DNA of 64,000 nucleotides from Polyangium sp. y55x31 (GCF_029946505.1 NZ_JARZHG010000001.1:248001-312000); one strand, 5' to 3'; counted from the first letter of the stretch, positions 38,429 to 47,351 are shown. Program-made: numbers and translations. The notes: generated by a model not told the origin, from the letters alone.

Positions 38429-38836
38429 GTGAGCACGCGCGAGGGGGTGCACGTCCTCGCGGACAGAGAGGGTGAACAGGCGCGGAGGGTCGCACCTGCT
38501 CGCGCGTGAGGAACGCGAGCACGTCCAGGGGAGCGCATGTGCTCGCGCGCAATCAGCGTGAGCACGCCTGGGGAGGCGCATGTGCTCGCGCGCAATCAGC
38601 GTGAGCACGCCCGGGGGAGCGCACGTCCTCGTGCCCCGGAGAGGGAGAGGACGACCGGGGGAGCGCACGTCCTTACGCGCGAGGAGCGAGAGCACGCCCG
38701 GGGGGGGCGCACGTCCTCACGGACAGAGAAGGTCAACACGCCCGAGGAGGCGCAGGTGCTCGTGCCCGGAGAGGGAGAGGACGCCCGGAGAGGCGCACGT
38801 CCTCGCGAAGGGAGCAGGGTGCGTACGCGGGAGGGG
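38429..38836. repeat. 43-44-bp tandem repeat array, nine units
   Basis: The core CGCA(C/T/G)(G/C)T(C/G)CT(C/T) starts at 38448, 38491, 38534, 38577, 38620, 38664, 38708, 38751 and 38794, spacing 43 or 44 bp. Each unit has a conserved part (GAGCACGCCCGGGGGAGCGC-like) and a variable stretch of about 15 nt. Some units form a hairpin GTGCTC...GAGCAC and one forms GTCCTC...GAGGAC. It fills the 551-bp gap between two minus-strand genes. The period is not a multiple of three, so it is not coding. Confidence 0.85.
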
Positions 38837-38869
38837 AAGCGCGCACGCGGCCGGCGGCGGCGAGCCGTA

Positions 38870-39622
38870 TCAGCGCAGGAGCTGAAACGTGACCAGGATC
38901 TTCGCCCTCACCGTGACGTGCCCTGGTACGATCGAGCCGACGCCGAGATCGGGTTCGCCAGGCTCGGTGACGGCGACTTGAGCGAGCTGCTGGCCCGCCC
39001 ACGCCGGCGGTACCGCCGCCTCTGCCACCACGAGGGGTTGACCGATTCGCTGACCGAGCTTCGCAGCGAGCGCCTGCGCCTTGTCTTGGGCTGCCTTGAC
39101 GGCGAGCGCTCGCGCTTCATCCCGATGCTTCTTCAATTCCGTCGTCGCGAAGTCGACACCGTCGACGCGGTTCGCGCCCGCCTCGAGCGCGCCGATCAGC
39201 AAACGCTCGATCTTTCGCATGTCCCGGAGCGTCACGGTGATGGTGGTGTGCGCGGCATACCCGACGACGTTGGTTCGAATGTAGCCGTCTTTGTAGAGCG
39301 GCTCCAGCCTGATGTAATCGGTTCGCACATCCTTCGCGTCGATGCCGAGCCTCTCGGTGAGCGCGAGGACCCGCGCGACCCGCTCGTCATTTTGCCGCTT
39401 CGCGACGAGGAGCTCTACGTCTTGTGTGTCGACGCCGAGCCTCACGAATGCCTCGTCGGGCGCGACGCTCACCTGCGCGTCGCCAGAGACGCTGATCGTA
39501 CGCAGCCCGGCCGTGGCTGCCTTGTTCACAGGGAGCGGCGCCTCGGCGCTCGACGCGCCCGGACTGGAAGCAGAGAGGGCGGCGCCGACGGCGAGCGCCG
39601 CGAACAGGGAGATGCGCTTCAT
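38870..39622 (-). CDS. SIMPL (DUF541) domain periplasmic protein
   Basis: A 250-residue protein with signal peptide (about 1-26) and a GGAGGA site 5 nt before the ATG. The SIMPL domain begins RTISVSGDAQVSVAPDEAFVRLGVDTQ (about 41-67), then NDERVARVLALTERLGIDAKDVRTDYIRLEPLY and a second half with the characteristic KAAQDKAQALAAKLGQRIG. These YggE-like proteins form oligomeric rings in the envelope and are linked to oxidative or membrane stress, but the mechanism is unclear. It is divergent from the small exported protein at 39767. Confidence 0.87.
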   Translation of the reverse strand: MKRISLFAALAVGAALSASSPGASSAEAPLPVNKAATAGLRTISVSGDAQVSVAPDEAFVRLGVDTQDVELLVAKRQNDERVARVLALTERLGIDAKDVRTDYIRLEPLYKDGYIRTNVVGYAAHTTITVTLRDMRKIERLLIGALEAGANRVDGVDFATTELKKHRDEARALAVKAAQDKAQALAAKLGQRIGQPLVVAEAAVPPAWAGQQLAQVAVTEPGEPDLGVGSIVPGHVTVRAKILVTFQLLR

Positions 39623-39766
39623 GAATTCCTCCTTCACCCCAACGCGGGAGGTTTCGGCGGTATGGCAGGATGGAATGCACGTCGCGGGCCACGGCACGGA
39701 ACTGGCCACGACCAGCGGTATTACCATTCGCCAGCGATGACGACGCGCGGAGGAGGAGCATCCTGC

Positions 39767-40150
39767 ATGGCCCGAAAGATCATGATTGCATCGTTCATTG
39801 CCACAGCGGTCGGCAATTCCACGATCGCGCAGGCGGCCGCTGAGGAGATCCCGTGCACGCTCGAGGCGCGCGCTTCGGTCACGGTCACGGTCCTCGACGC
39901 GGAAGGCGCCCCCGTCTCCGACGCGGTGGTCAGGTATTCGGTCCGTGACGAGCCTGCCAGGGATTGCGAGTCGTTCACGGACGGCGAGTATGTCTGCGGC
40001 TGGGAGACCTCGGGACATTTCTTCATCACCGCGACACGCGGCGCCGAGGCGGCGACAGCGGCGCTCTTCGTGTGGTGGGGAGGGTGCCACGTACGGAGCG
40101 AGCGCGTGACGCTGCGACTCTCCGAGATGCCGGCAGACCGGAGTCCGTAG
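39767..40150 (+). CDS. Small exported protein with carboxypeptidase-regulatory-like fold
   Basis: A 127-residue protein starting MARKIMIASFIATAVG with a signal peptide cut near AQA-AAEE; AGGAGGAG lies 8 nt upstream. The mature part SVTVTVLDAEGAPVSDAVVRYSV looks like a single carboxypeptidase regulatory-like/Ig-like beta-sandwich, with four Cys (PCTLEAR, RDCESF, YVCGWE, GCHVRS) likely forming two disulfides. No catalytic feature is present. A role as a small periplasmic or secreted binding module is a guess. Confidence 0.65.
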   Translation: MARKIMIASFIATAVGNSTIAQAAAEEIPCTLEARASVTVTVLDAEGAPVSDAVVRYSVRDEPARDCESFTDGEYVCGWETSGHFFITATRGAEAATAALFVWWGGCHVRSERVTLRLSEMPADRSP

Positions 40151-40186
40151 GAGCGATCGAACCGAGGGGCGGGAGCGGAAACGGGG

Positions 40187-40233
40187 TCAGGCGAGCCGGA
40201 GCGTCTTCAGGTGCTACCGGGCGAGATGCAGGC
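40187..40233 (-). pseudogene. Remnant of the 3' end of an ECF sigma factor gene
   Basis: Read on the minus strand these bases give RLHLAR-stop-HLKTLRLA-stop, matching the C-terminus RLHLAREHLKTLALA of the intact sigma factor at 42276. The Glu codon GAG has become TAG. Similarity continues past the stop codon to about 40169 (GCGGGAGCGG shared). It ends abruptly on the other side at a CTGCCG microsatellite, so this is a truncated duplicate. Confidence 0.8.
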
Positions 40234-40234
40234 G

Positions 40235-40318
40235 CTGCCGCTGCCGCTGCCGCTGCCGCTGCCGCTGCCGCTGCCGCTGCCGCTGCCGCTGCCGCTGCCG
40301 CTGCCGCTGCCGCTGCCG
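40235..40318. repeat. CTGCCG hexanucleotide microsatellite, 14 perfect units
   Basis: Fourteen uninterrupted CTGCCG units (84 bp), followed to 40345 by imperfect units. It abuts the sigma factor remnant. Like other simple repeats it may change length by slippage. Confidence 0.95.
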
Positions 40319-40382
40319 CGACCGCTGCCGTTGCCGCTGCAGCGGCAGCTCCCACGCGAACGCGATCGGGGACACGCGAGAC

Positions 40383-40435
40383 GGACGCTTCGTCCACTGA
40401 CAGGGAATGTCCCACCGCAAGAGGAATCTCTTGCG
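40383..40435 (+). other. Three small hairpins in the leader of the HNH lipoprotein gene
   Basis: GGACG-CTT-CGTCC (40383-40395), a short GGGA/TCCC stem (40403-40413) and CGCAAGAG-GAAT-CTCTTGCG (40416-40435, perfect 8-bp stem) lie about 107-160 bp before the toxin-like gene. They may be an attenuator, a terminator of an upstream transcript or a structured 5' leader. The remaining gap up to 40541 shows nothing else. Confidence 0.45.
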
Positions 40436-40541
40436 CAGTTCCTACCTCGCCATGCACAAGGATCGTCAGGAACAACGCAGGCTCGCGCACAGCGCCGCGG
40501 GGGTGGCTCGGTGTGGCCTGCGACGACGGGAGGGTCCTTCC

Positions 40542-41753
40542 ATGGCCTGGCTTCCATCGATCCGTCCGATGAGCGGAAAGCTCTCGGTATTTCTCGCTTT
40601 CGCAGCGGCATTGATCGCGCTCCTCTCCGGCTGCACACAGCCGCCGCCGCGGCATCCAGAGATCCACGTCTGCGCGCGCCCGCCGGAGATCCCGGAGGGC
40701 GTCGCGACCTGGTCCATTTCGGGCTCCGGGACGCTCCTGTGGACGCAGCGGGAGCTCGCAATGGGGAGGGCCCATGACAGCCCGCTGTACGTCCTGGATC
40801 TCGATGCGCCTGCGAGCAGCGTCAAGTTATTACCCATTCCCTACAACCACCTGAAATGCCCCCGGAGGCCTTTGCCGCCGCCCCGGCTCCCGGCGGCGAA
40901 GAAGCCCGTGGTGGCGCGGAAGGTGGAGGCCCCCAAGAAGGAAGCCCAGAAGTCGACCGTGGCGGTGAAGGCGCGGCCGCAGCCGATCCAGAGAGCGCCC
41001 GAGCCGGAGGAGGCGCATCGGACACGGACGCGGGTCGTGGTGCGACAAACGCGGGCGGCGGAGGCTCCGGCGACGGTCTCCCGGGTGGCGCACCGCGAGG
41101 CGAGGTGTCCGAACGATCCGGGGCAAGTCCGGCGGACGCGGAGCACGGGGGAAGCGTGCAGCGCTGCGGAGAAGTCGACGACGGTGAGGCCGCGGCCGGC
41201 GGTGCGCGCGGCGCGTGTCGGGGATGGCGAGGGGACGGAGGAGCCGGCGCCCATCGAGCCACCTCGCCCTGCCGATGGGCAGATCCGGGATTGGAACGTG
41301 CGGGAGCCGGAGGTCACGGGGCTACCGGCGGAGCGGGCGAAGGAGTGTCTTGCCAACCTGTGTCACGCGCGGCACCCTGGCTTCGTTCCGAAGGGGAAGG
41401 AGGGAAGCGGAAAGGCGGCGGGGCCGCGGGAGGGGCAGGCGTGGTCGAAAGGCGTACAGGATCCGCCGCGGGGTTCCGCGGGAGGACCGAATGCGGGAAA
41501 GCCGTTTACGCGGCGTCAGAAGGCCGAAACCCAGGGCGGGAATGCAGCAGTCAATGGCGGCCAGACGCGATGCACCACCTGCGGACAGCCGACGGTGCCT
41601 GCACAGCAGAGTCGGAAAGGGGTCGCGCCGCCCCGGAACGAATCACAGACGGATCACATCATACCGAAAGCAAAGGGCGGAAATACATCCCCCGAGAACA
41701 GGCAAGTGCTCTGCCGAGACTGCAATCTCAAGAAGGGGGATCGGTATCCATGA
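40542..41753 (+). CDS. Lipoprotein with C-terminal HNH nuclease domain (candidate SitA-like toxin)
   Basis: A 403-residue protein. ATG 40542 has GGAGGG 7 nt upstream and gives a lipoprotein signal with lipobox LLSGC (Cys31). A small domain of about 80 residues follows, then a Pro/Lys/Arg-rich linker (about 105-325) whose codons are strongly GC3 in this frame. The HNH domain is at about 340-403: Cys344-x2-Cys347, Asp-His372 (DHIIPKAKGGNTSPENR), then LCRDCNLKKGD giving a second CxxC. Such zinc-bound HNH ends cut DNA and are common polymorphic-toxin warheads. A lipid-anchored nuclease makes sense as a delivered toxin, as in SitA lipoproteins that move by TraAB. The convergent DUF4262 gene overlaps by 26 bp and is a candidate immunity gene. 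Confidence 0.75.
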   Translation: MAWLPSIRPMSGKLSVFLAFAAALIALLSGCTQPPPRHPEIHVCARPPEIPEGVATWSISGSGTLLWTQRELAMGRAHDSPLYVLDLDAPASSVKLLPIPYNHLKCPRRPLPPPRLPAAKKPVVARKVEAPKKEAQKSTVAVKARPQPIQRAPEPEEAHRTRTRVVVRQTRAAEAPATVSRVAHREARCPNDPGQVRRTRSTGEACSAAEKSTTVRPRPAVRAARVGDGEGTEEPAPIEPPRPADGQIRDWNVREPEVTGLPAERAKECLANLCHARHPGFVPKGKEGSGKAAGPREGQAWSKGVQDPPRGSAGGPNAGKPFTRRQKAETQGGNAAVNGGQTRCTTCGQPTVPAQQSRKGVAPPRNESQTDHIIPKAKGGNTSPENRQVLCRDCNLKKGDRYP

Positions 41754-42225
41754 GCCCCAGGACAGTCTGAGTCGAATCATCGAGCACGCAATCCGGGTCC
41801 CACGGAAAGCGACCCGCCTGATCCGGCCAGACGACCTGAAGCACCGGGAACTCCTTTCCACGGTAGAACCAGATCGCACAACCCAGGTGCGCGCGGTACT
41901 CCTCCCATTTCATCGTGACGAACCGAACGTCACGCTCCTCGAGCACATTGGAATCGCACATCCCATGGTCGAACCGCTGCCCGGCCCTGATGCGGCTGCC
42001 CAGGCCGTTGATGATGGACTGGGCAGTGGAAAAAGGTAAACCCACGACGATGAGCTCGGGATGCCCGAACGTGTGGAATAACCCGATGGAATAGGACCAA
42101 TCCGGACCTCCCGAATCGTCTTCGATGGTCCTTCCAACGTGGATGATGTGCCATCCATGCGTCTGCACATCGTGCAAAAGCTTGCGGTCGCCTTCGTCTT
42201 CAGGGGTAGGTAACGAGTCGCGCAT
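41728..42225 (-). CDS. DUF4262 protein (candidate immunity protein)
   Basis: A 165-residue soluble protein. Family marks of DUF4262: HGWHIIHVG (about 24-32), PDWSYSIGLFHTFGHPELIVVGLP (about 41-64), then AQSIINGLGSRI and a late FPVLQVVWPDQAGRFPW. The biochemical role of the family is unknown. It is convergent with the HNH lipoprotein gene with a 26-bp tail overlap, and downstream of the sigma factor gene by 50 bp on the same strand. The pairing suggests immunity to the HNH toxin; this is inference, since an immunity gene usually follows its toxin on the same strand. Confidence 0.8.
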   Translation of the reverse strand: MRDSLPTPEDEGDRKLLHDVQTHGWHIIHVGRTIEDDSGGPDWSYSIGLFHTFGHPELIVVGLPFSTAQSIINGLGSRIRAGQRFDHGMCDSNVLEERDVRFVTMKWEEYRAHLGCAIWFYRGKEFPVLQVVWPDQAGRFPWDPDCVLDDSTQTVLGLMDTDPPS

Positions 42226-42275
42226 CTTCCCGGTGCCGGGTCATATCACAGGCAGAGCGGGAGCGGGCACGGAGA

Positions 42276-42821
42276 TCACGCGAGCGCGAGCGTCTTCAGG
42301 TGCTCCCGGGCGAGATGCAGGCGGGCGTAAGCGGTTTTCGTCTTGATGCCGAGCGCTTCGGCGATCTCCCGGATCGAACGGCCCTCCAGGTACGGCATCA
42401 CCACCGCGCGGATGCGCGGGCCGATCTTCCAGAGGAACCGCTTCAGCCGGAACAGCCCATACATCGCCTGCAAGAGCGTGTCGGGCGACGATGGGAGTTC
42501 CTGCTCGGGATAGTCCTCCCCGAGCCCCACGAAGACCTCTCGCTCGTGACGCGAAAGCTTCCGATAATTCCTCGCGCGGTTGAGCCCGATCACCAGGAGC
42601 CACGGACGGGCCTGCTCCGGCGTGACGAGACATTCGAGGCGTCGCCAGGCCGCGAGGAAGACCTCTTGCACGACGTCGTCCACGTCGCGGGATGGGATGG
42701 CCTGGCCGAGAAGAAGGCGGCGCAGGAAATCGCGGTGTTCGAGGTAAAGGCGCCCGAGGAGGGCGTGTGCCGCCGTAAAGTTTGCCGGCGGCGGATGGAG
42801 CGGTATCGTGGTCATACTCAT
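42276..42821 (-). CDS. ECF-type RNA polymerase sigma factor
   Basis: A 181-residue sigma-70 family protein. Region 2 (about 28-95) contains RDVDDVVQEVFLAAWRRLE, the core-binding and -10 recognition helix. Region 4 (about 125-175) contains LEGRSIREIAEALGIKTKTAYARLHLAREHL, a clear helix-turn-helix for the -35 element. No anti-sigma factor is adjacent; the DUF4262 gene is the next gene downstream. A truncated duplicate of its 3' end lies at 40187-40233. Start could also be the second in-frame ATG two codons later. Confidence 0.9.
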   Translation of the reverse strand: MSMTTIPLHPPPANFTAAHALLGRLYLEHRDFLRRLLLGQAIPSRDVDDVVQEVFLAAWRRLECLVTPEQARPWLLVIGLNRARNYRKLSRHEREVFVGLGEDYPEQELPSSPDTLLQAMYGLFRLKRFLWKIGPRIRAVVMPYLEGRSIREIAEALGIKTKTAYARLHLAREHLKTLALA

Positions 42822-43256
<435 letters not shown>

Positions 43257-43913
43257 ATGCAGCCCGAATGCCCGCTCTGCGTGGTTTCGCTGGGAGAGCA
43301 TCCCTATCGAACTGCCCCCGACCGTACGTTCCGGCGCAAATGCGACAGGTGTGGGCTCGACTGGATCGAGGACACCCCGGACGAGTGGATCCGGCATTCC
43401 GACGCTGACGCGTATCCCGGACCGTCCGACCCCTCCCTCCCCATTGTCGTTCGTCCCGCGCTGGGCTGTTGGTTCCCGCTCTTCGGGCTTCTTGCGTTCG
43501 TCTGTGCGGCGCTCACTGTCACGTTCATCGTCGAAGCGATCTCTGGATCCCTCACGTGGTACCAATGGATCGCGCTCGTCGTCTGCGTACCCGTTTGCCT
43601 CGTGGTCACCGTGGCGACCCTGGGTGTATGTACCTCGACCCTTTTGCGGCTCGTCTTCCCCGCAAGGTTGGATCTATCCGGTGACGTCATCTGGATTCGC
43701 TTGGAATCCGGATGGGCCCGGAGGACCGATGCGCGCGTGAAGAAATCGGCCATTCGAACGGTCGAGCTTCGTGGCTGGCAGCACGGTCTGCGAGAGATAT
43801 GGGTGACGCACGAGTCCGGCCTCGCGTTTCGCGCGTTCGGGCCCAGGATGCCAGAGGAAGCCGAGGAGCTTCGAGCACGGATCTCCCGATGGATCCGGGG
43901 CCCGCTCGTGTGA
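43257..43913 (+). CDS. Zinc-ribbon membrane protein of unknown function
   Basis: A 218-residue protein with an N-terminal zinc-ribbon-like pair of knuckles (CPLC at 5-8 and CDRC at about 29-32). Two membrane helices follow (about 68-93 and 103-130), then a C-terminal beta-rich cytoplasmic part with IRLESGWARRTDARVKKSAI, resembling a bacterial PH-like region. No known family was recognised. It is convergent with the propeller lipoprotein at 43957 (43 bp between stops). Confidence 0.65.
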   Translation: MQPECPLCVVSLGEHPYRTAPDRTFRRKCDRCGLDWIEDTPDEWIRHSDADAYPGPSDPSLPIVVRPALGCWFPLFGLLAFVCAALTVTFIVEAISGSLTWYQWIALVVCVPVCLVVTVATLGVCTSTLLRLVFPARLDLSGDVIWIRLESGWARRTDARVKKSAIRTVELRGWQHGLREIWVTHESGLAFRAFGPRMPEEAEELRARISRWIRGPLV

Positions 43914-43956
43914 TCGCTGCCGCTTCCCCCAGTCCCCGAAGCGAGTCATCCGTCGC

Positions 43957-46900
43957 TCACGGATTCTCGTCCTCAATCCACGCGCACGCGAGCTTCCGCA
44001 CCGCACCTTTCGGCGCGTCGACCGCCCCGCCCTCGGCGCGGAGACCAGCCAGATCAGCGCGCACGAACCAACCCTCGGTATCGTCCTGCCCTTCGAGATG
44101 GACGCCGACGCGGCTGACGCAGGCGTTTTGCTCGGTCACCCGGACATCGAACGTCGCCGACTCGGTGGCGAGCTCCTTGCCCTCGAACAGCACGCGCAAG
44201 GGCGGCTCGTTCGCGTGCAGCGTGAACGTCATCCCCGCGGCGCCCGCCTTGCACGACGGCAACCGCTCCAGCACGAGCGGCGTGGGGAGCCGCTTCCACG
44301 CGACACCGTCGAGCAGCGGCGGAACCGCGGGGTTCCCCTTCGGGATCGGCACGAGCCCAAAACGCTGGAATGCGCCTGCGAGCACGAGCAACGGGACCCC
44401 CTTGGCGCTCGGCTCCCCGACGACCATCCGGGCGCGGTAATACAATTCGAAGTTGGGCAGTTGCGCGATCGGCACCATCGGCTTGCCCTCGAACCAGACG
44501 AAGAGCTGATGGGCCAGGATCCCGGCAATGGGCGCGCCGGGCCCGCCGCCAAAGGCCACCTCGCGCAGGGAGGACGTGTTCCCCGCCATGTGCCGATCGT
44601 CGAGGACCCTCGTGTTGTGCACGAGACCCGGCTCGACCGCGCGCATTCGCCGATAGCCCGGCCCCATCGCGCCCGGCGGCAAGGACGAGTCTCCCACGAT
44701 GACGCGGAACACTTCGCCCTTGCCCGCCGCGCTCAGGCGCACGAGAGCGCCCGCGTAGCTGGAGAGGTTGCGCGTGTCCCCGTAGGCGTCTTGCGGGCCC
44801 TTGAAGACGGCGCGCGCGCCACTGGGGACGCCGCCTTCGTCGCTCGGCTCGCTGAAGACGCCGCTCACGTAGGCAATGGCCCGGCCGTCGCGCGAGGCGA
44901 CGCCAGCGACGTGCGCCTCGTGGAGATCCACCCGCATCCGCACATTCTGCCCCGGCTTCGGGTGCATGAGCCGGAAGCGCTTCACGTGGTCGTCGAACGT
45001 GGGCGCGGCGCCTTGCCAGGTGCGGGGCCGGCTCCCGATCTCGTCGGGATCCAGCCAGCGGAGGAACCATCGGCGCGGCGGTTGGTCCCCCGGCGATTTC
45101 GGCTCGGGGGCGCCCTCCACGAACAGCGCCATCGCGCCCAGCGACTTCCCGACATCGGGAGGGCCGTCGTCCTCGCCCGAGCTGGCGACGGTGTCCTCAC
45201 GGTGGATCACGCCGCCCTCCGGCGACAAGCCCGCAGGGAGTTTTACGTGGGTCAAGTCGGTCCACGTCTCATCGCGCGGGGACAAACTGCTCGGCGCTGC
45301 GCCCGCGTCCCGGCAGGAGAGCGCATATCGCTTGCCGAGCCGCGGAGGCGGCGCCTCGGCCGTGATCGGCGGCTCGGGCGCATCCACGGGAGACGCGGCC
45401 TCGGCGCCCCACCCGAGGCGCAGGTGATCGCCGAGGATCGCGCCGATCTCGCCCACGGCGAACGCTTTTTCGGGTTCATTGTTCCACCCCATCGACAGGC
45501 GCACCGCGCCCGCGTCGCCGCGGACGAAGCGGAGCGCCTTGGGCTCCGCGAGCATCGCGTGCACGCCTGCGGGCGCCGGAATCTCGCTCCAGGTCATTCC
45601 ACTGTCGGTCGACGCGAGCACGCCTTGCTCCGTCAGCGCAATGCCTTTGCCACCATGAACGCGCGCCGCGAACGCGCCCGGGACGCGCACGACACGGGCC
45701 GCTCCGCCGCCGAGGGGCTGGGCGACGGCGAAAACCCCCTCCTTGTCCCGGGCGAGGAAATGGAGCACGTGCGCGGCGTCCTCCTCGATGGGGCCGAAGG
45801 CCGAGAGCACGGGCCCATCGAGGGGCGGGAGCGCTTCTTCTTCATTGGATCCCGGGGCCACCACGACCACGCGCGGCGGCTCCTGCCCGGATTCGGGGTT
45901 CTTCAGCATTGCGACACGCCCGTCCGCGAGAGGGCCTGCGCTCTCGGGCACGTGCGAGGCGTCGAGCGAAACGTTGCGCCATTCTCCGCTCGGCTGCCGC
46001 GCGGCGACGTCGGCCGTTTTGGAGCCGGGAGCAAAGGCCAGCACGCCGCCGCTCGACGAGACGCGCAGCTCGGTCGCCGAGGGAGGGACGGTCTCTCGGG
46101 GCCCGAGCGCGAGCTTGCCGTCCTCGACCTTCCCCCGGAAGACGGAAGTGAGCGCGCTGTGAAGCTGGTCGCGTGGCCTGCAGCCGACCCAGACATCGCG
46201 GCCCGCGGATCGGAGGTCGCACCAGGGGATGTGCGCGGGATCCACGCCGGGGATGGCGGCGACCACCGTCGCGGCCGCCGTGGCCAGATCGAGATGCAAG
46301 ACGAGCCCGTTCCACGCGATCCACGCGCCGCCGTCGGGTGCCGCGACGCCCGCGAGCGCCGCGGTCGCCATCGGATCGTGGTCGAGGTCGACGAGCAGTT
46401 CGAGCGGGATCGAGCCGTCGGGCGCCGGCAGGGCCTTGGGCGCCTCGGTCGACGCCGGCGCGCGGGGCGTTTCGGTTTCCTCTTCCACCCCGTCGAGCTT
46501 GCCGGCCTTGATGTCGACTTCGAGCAAATCGCTGACATCGAGCACGACGCCCGGCGGACGCTTGCTCCGCGGCCGCTGCCAGGTCGCGCCTCCGTCCCGG
46601 GTCACCCAGGCGCCAGAAAGCACCAAGATGGCCGCGCCGTGGAGCTCGTCCTCGAAGGCGACGCTCGACAGGGGATAGTCGGGCAACGTCGGGGGCTGCG
46701 GCGTCTCTTTGCCATCCTCGACAGAGAAGAACCGGGTCGGGGCAAAGGGCATGTCGCTCGTGGCAACGACGACGAGCCCCGGCATGGCCTGGATGCTCGA
46801 TACCGGCGTTCCAGGGGGCAGGAGCCGTCTCCCGGGGCCGAGGGGATCGTCGAAGCGATAAACGACGTCCCCTGCGCGTCCGACGAGGCGCGGCCCCTGC

Positions 46901-47211
46901 GCGGTCGGGACGACGAGGAGCTGAGCGAGCGGCATCGGCAACTCGGCGGTCTGCCAGCGGGGCGTGCCATCCGCGGCGAGCAAGAGGCGCCGTCCCCCGA
47001 CGAGCCGGAGCGTCCCGCCGGCGACGGGCACGGATTGGTTTCGTTCCCCGGAGACGAGCCAGCGCCAAGGGGAAAGCGGAGGCGCAGGCGCAGGCGGCGT
47101 CTTCGCAACGATGCGGGGCGGAGGCGCGGGTGCAGGCGGCGCCGAGCACGCGGGGAGGACGGTCGCGTAAAGGATGGCCGCGGCTGAGAAGGAGCGGGCG
47201 CGCGATGGCAT
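43957..47211 (-). CDS. Large propeller (BNR/sialidase-like) lipoprotein
   Basis: A 1084-residue lipoprotein; lipobox LPAC (Cys22) follows MPSRARSFSAAAILYATV. After a Pro-rich linker the protein is full of propeller-blade-like repeats, including the BNR/Asp-box-type motifs VTRDGGATWQRPRSK (about 205-220) and STDSGMTWSEIPAP (about 540-555). Such modules occur in sialidase-like, Ycf48-like and sortilin-like propellers. No catalytic set is identified; it probably binds ligands at the cell surface. Start at ATG 47211; a GTG 12 bp upstream is possible. Confidence 0.7.
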   Translation of the reverse strand: MPSRARSFSAAAILYATVLPACSAPPAPAPPPRIVAKTPPAPAPPLSPWRWLVSGERNQSVPVAGGTLRLVGGRRLLLAADGTPRWQTAELPMPLAQLLVVPTAQGPRLVGRAGDVVYRFDDPLGPGRRLLPPGTPVSSIQAMPGLVVVATSDMPFAPTRFFSVEDGKETPQPPTLPDYPLSSVAFEDELHGAAILVLSGAWVTRDGGATWQRPRSKRPPGVVLDVSDLLEVDIKAGKLDGVEEETETPRAPASTEAPKALPAPDGSIPLELLVDLDHDPMATAALAGVAAPDGGAWIAWNGLVLHLDLATAAATVVAAIPGVDPAHIPWCDLRSAGRDVWVGCRPRDQLHSALTSVFRGKVEDGKLALGPRETVPPSATELRVSSSGGVLAFAPGSKTADVAARQPSGEWRNVSLDASHVPESAGPLADGRVAMLKNPESGQEPPRVVVVAPGSNEEEALPPLDGPVLSAFGPIEEDAAHVLHFLARDKEGVFAVAQPLGGGAARVVRVPGAFAARVHGGKGIALTEQGVLASTDSGMTWSEIPAPAGVHAMLAEPKALRFVRGDAGAVRLSMGWNNEPEKAFAVGEIGAILGDHLRLGWGAEAASPVDAPEPPITAEAPPPRLGKRYALSCRDAGAAPSSLSPRDETWTDLTHVKLPAGLSPEGGVIHREDTVASSGEDDGPPDVGKSLGAMALFVEGAPEPKSPGDQPPRRWFLRWLDPDEIGSRPRTWQGAAPTFDDHVKRFRLMHPKPGQNVRMRVDLHEAHVAGVASRDGRAIAYVSGVFSEPSDEGGVPSGARAVFKGPQDAYGDTRNLSSYAGALVRLSAAGKGEVFRVIVGDSSLPPGAMGPGYRRMRAVEPGLVHNTRVLDDRHMAGNTSSLREVAFGGGPGAPIAGILAHQLFVWFEGKPMVPIAQLPNFELYYRARMVVGEPSAKGVPLLVLAGAFQRFGLVPIPKGNPAVPPLLDGVAWKRLPTPLVLERLPSCKAGAAGMTFTLHANEPPLRVLFEGKELATESATFDVRVTEQNACVSRVGVHLEGQDDTEGWFVRADLAGLRAEGGAVDAPKGAVRKLACAWIEDENP

Positions 47212-47265
47212 GAATGGGGGCACGGTAATCGAATCGCCCGGAAAAAGGGACGACGAAAGCGGACG

Positions 47266-47319
47266 CGGTCGCGGTCGCGGCAGCGGCAGCGGCAGCGGCA
47301 GCGGCAGCGGCAGCGGTCG
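47266..47319. repeat. CGGCAG/CGGTCG hexanucleotide repeat, nine units
   Basis: Six CGGCAG units flanked by CGGTCG units (two left, one right), in the 140-bp gap between two minus-strand genes. Same repeat as at 40235 and 43011 in the opposite orientation. Confidence 0.9.
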
Positions 47320-47351
47320 CAGGACGGACGCTCAGGTACGTCGCTTAGATA

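Noticed and set aside
38429-38836. CRISPR array
   Set aside because: Repeats are imperfect, variable stretches are only about 15 nt and partly repeat each other, and no cas gene is in the window.
38537-38880. A plus-strand protein encoded by the 43-bp array
   Set aside because: The 43/44-bp period shifts frame at each unit, so the apparent protein has no repeating peptide as a real repeat protein would.
40856-41770. A Gly-rich alternative reading frame over the HNH lipoprotein linker
   Set aside because: GC3 is far higher in the frame that carries the lipobox and the HNH domain; the alternative frame has no domain.
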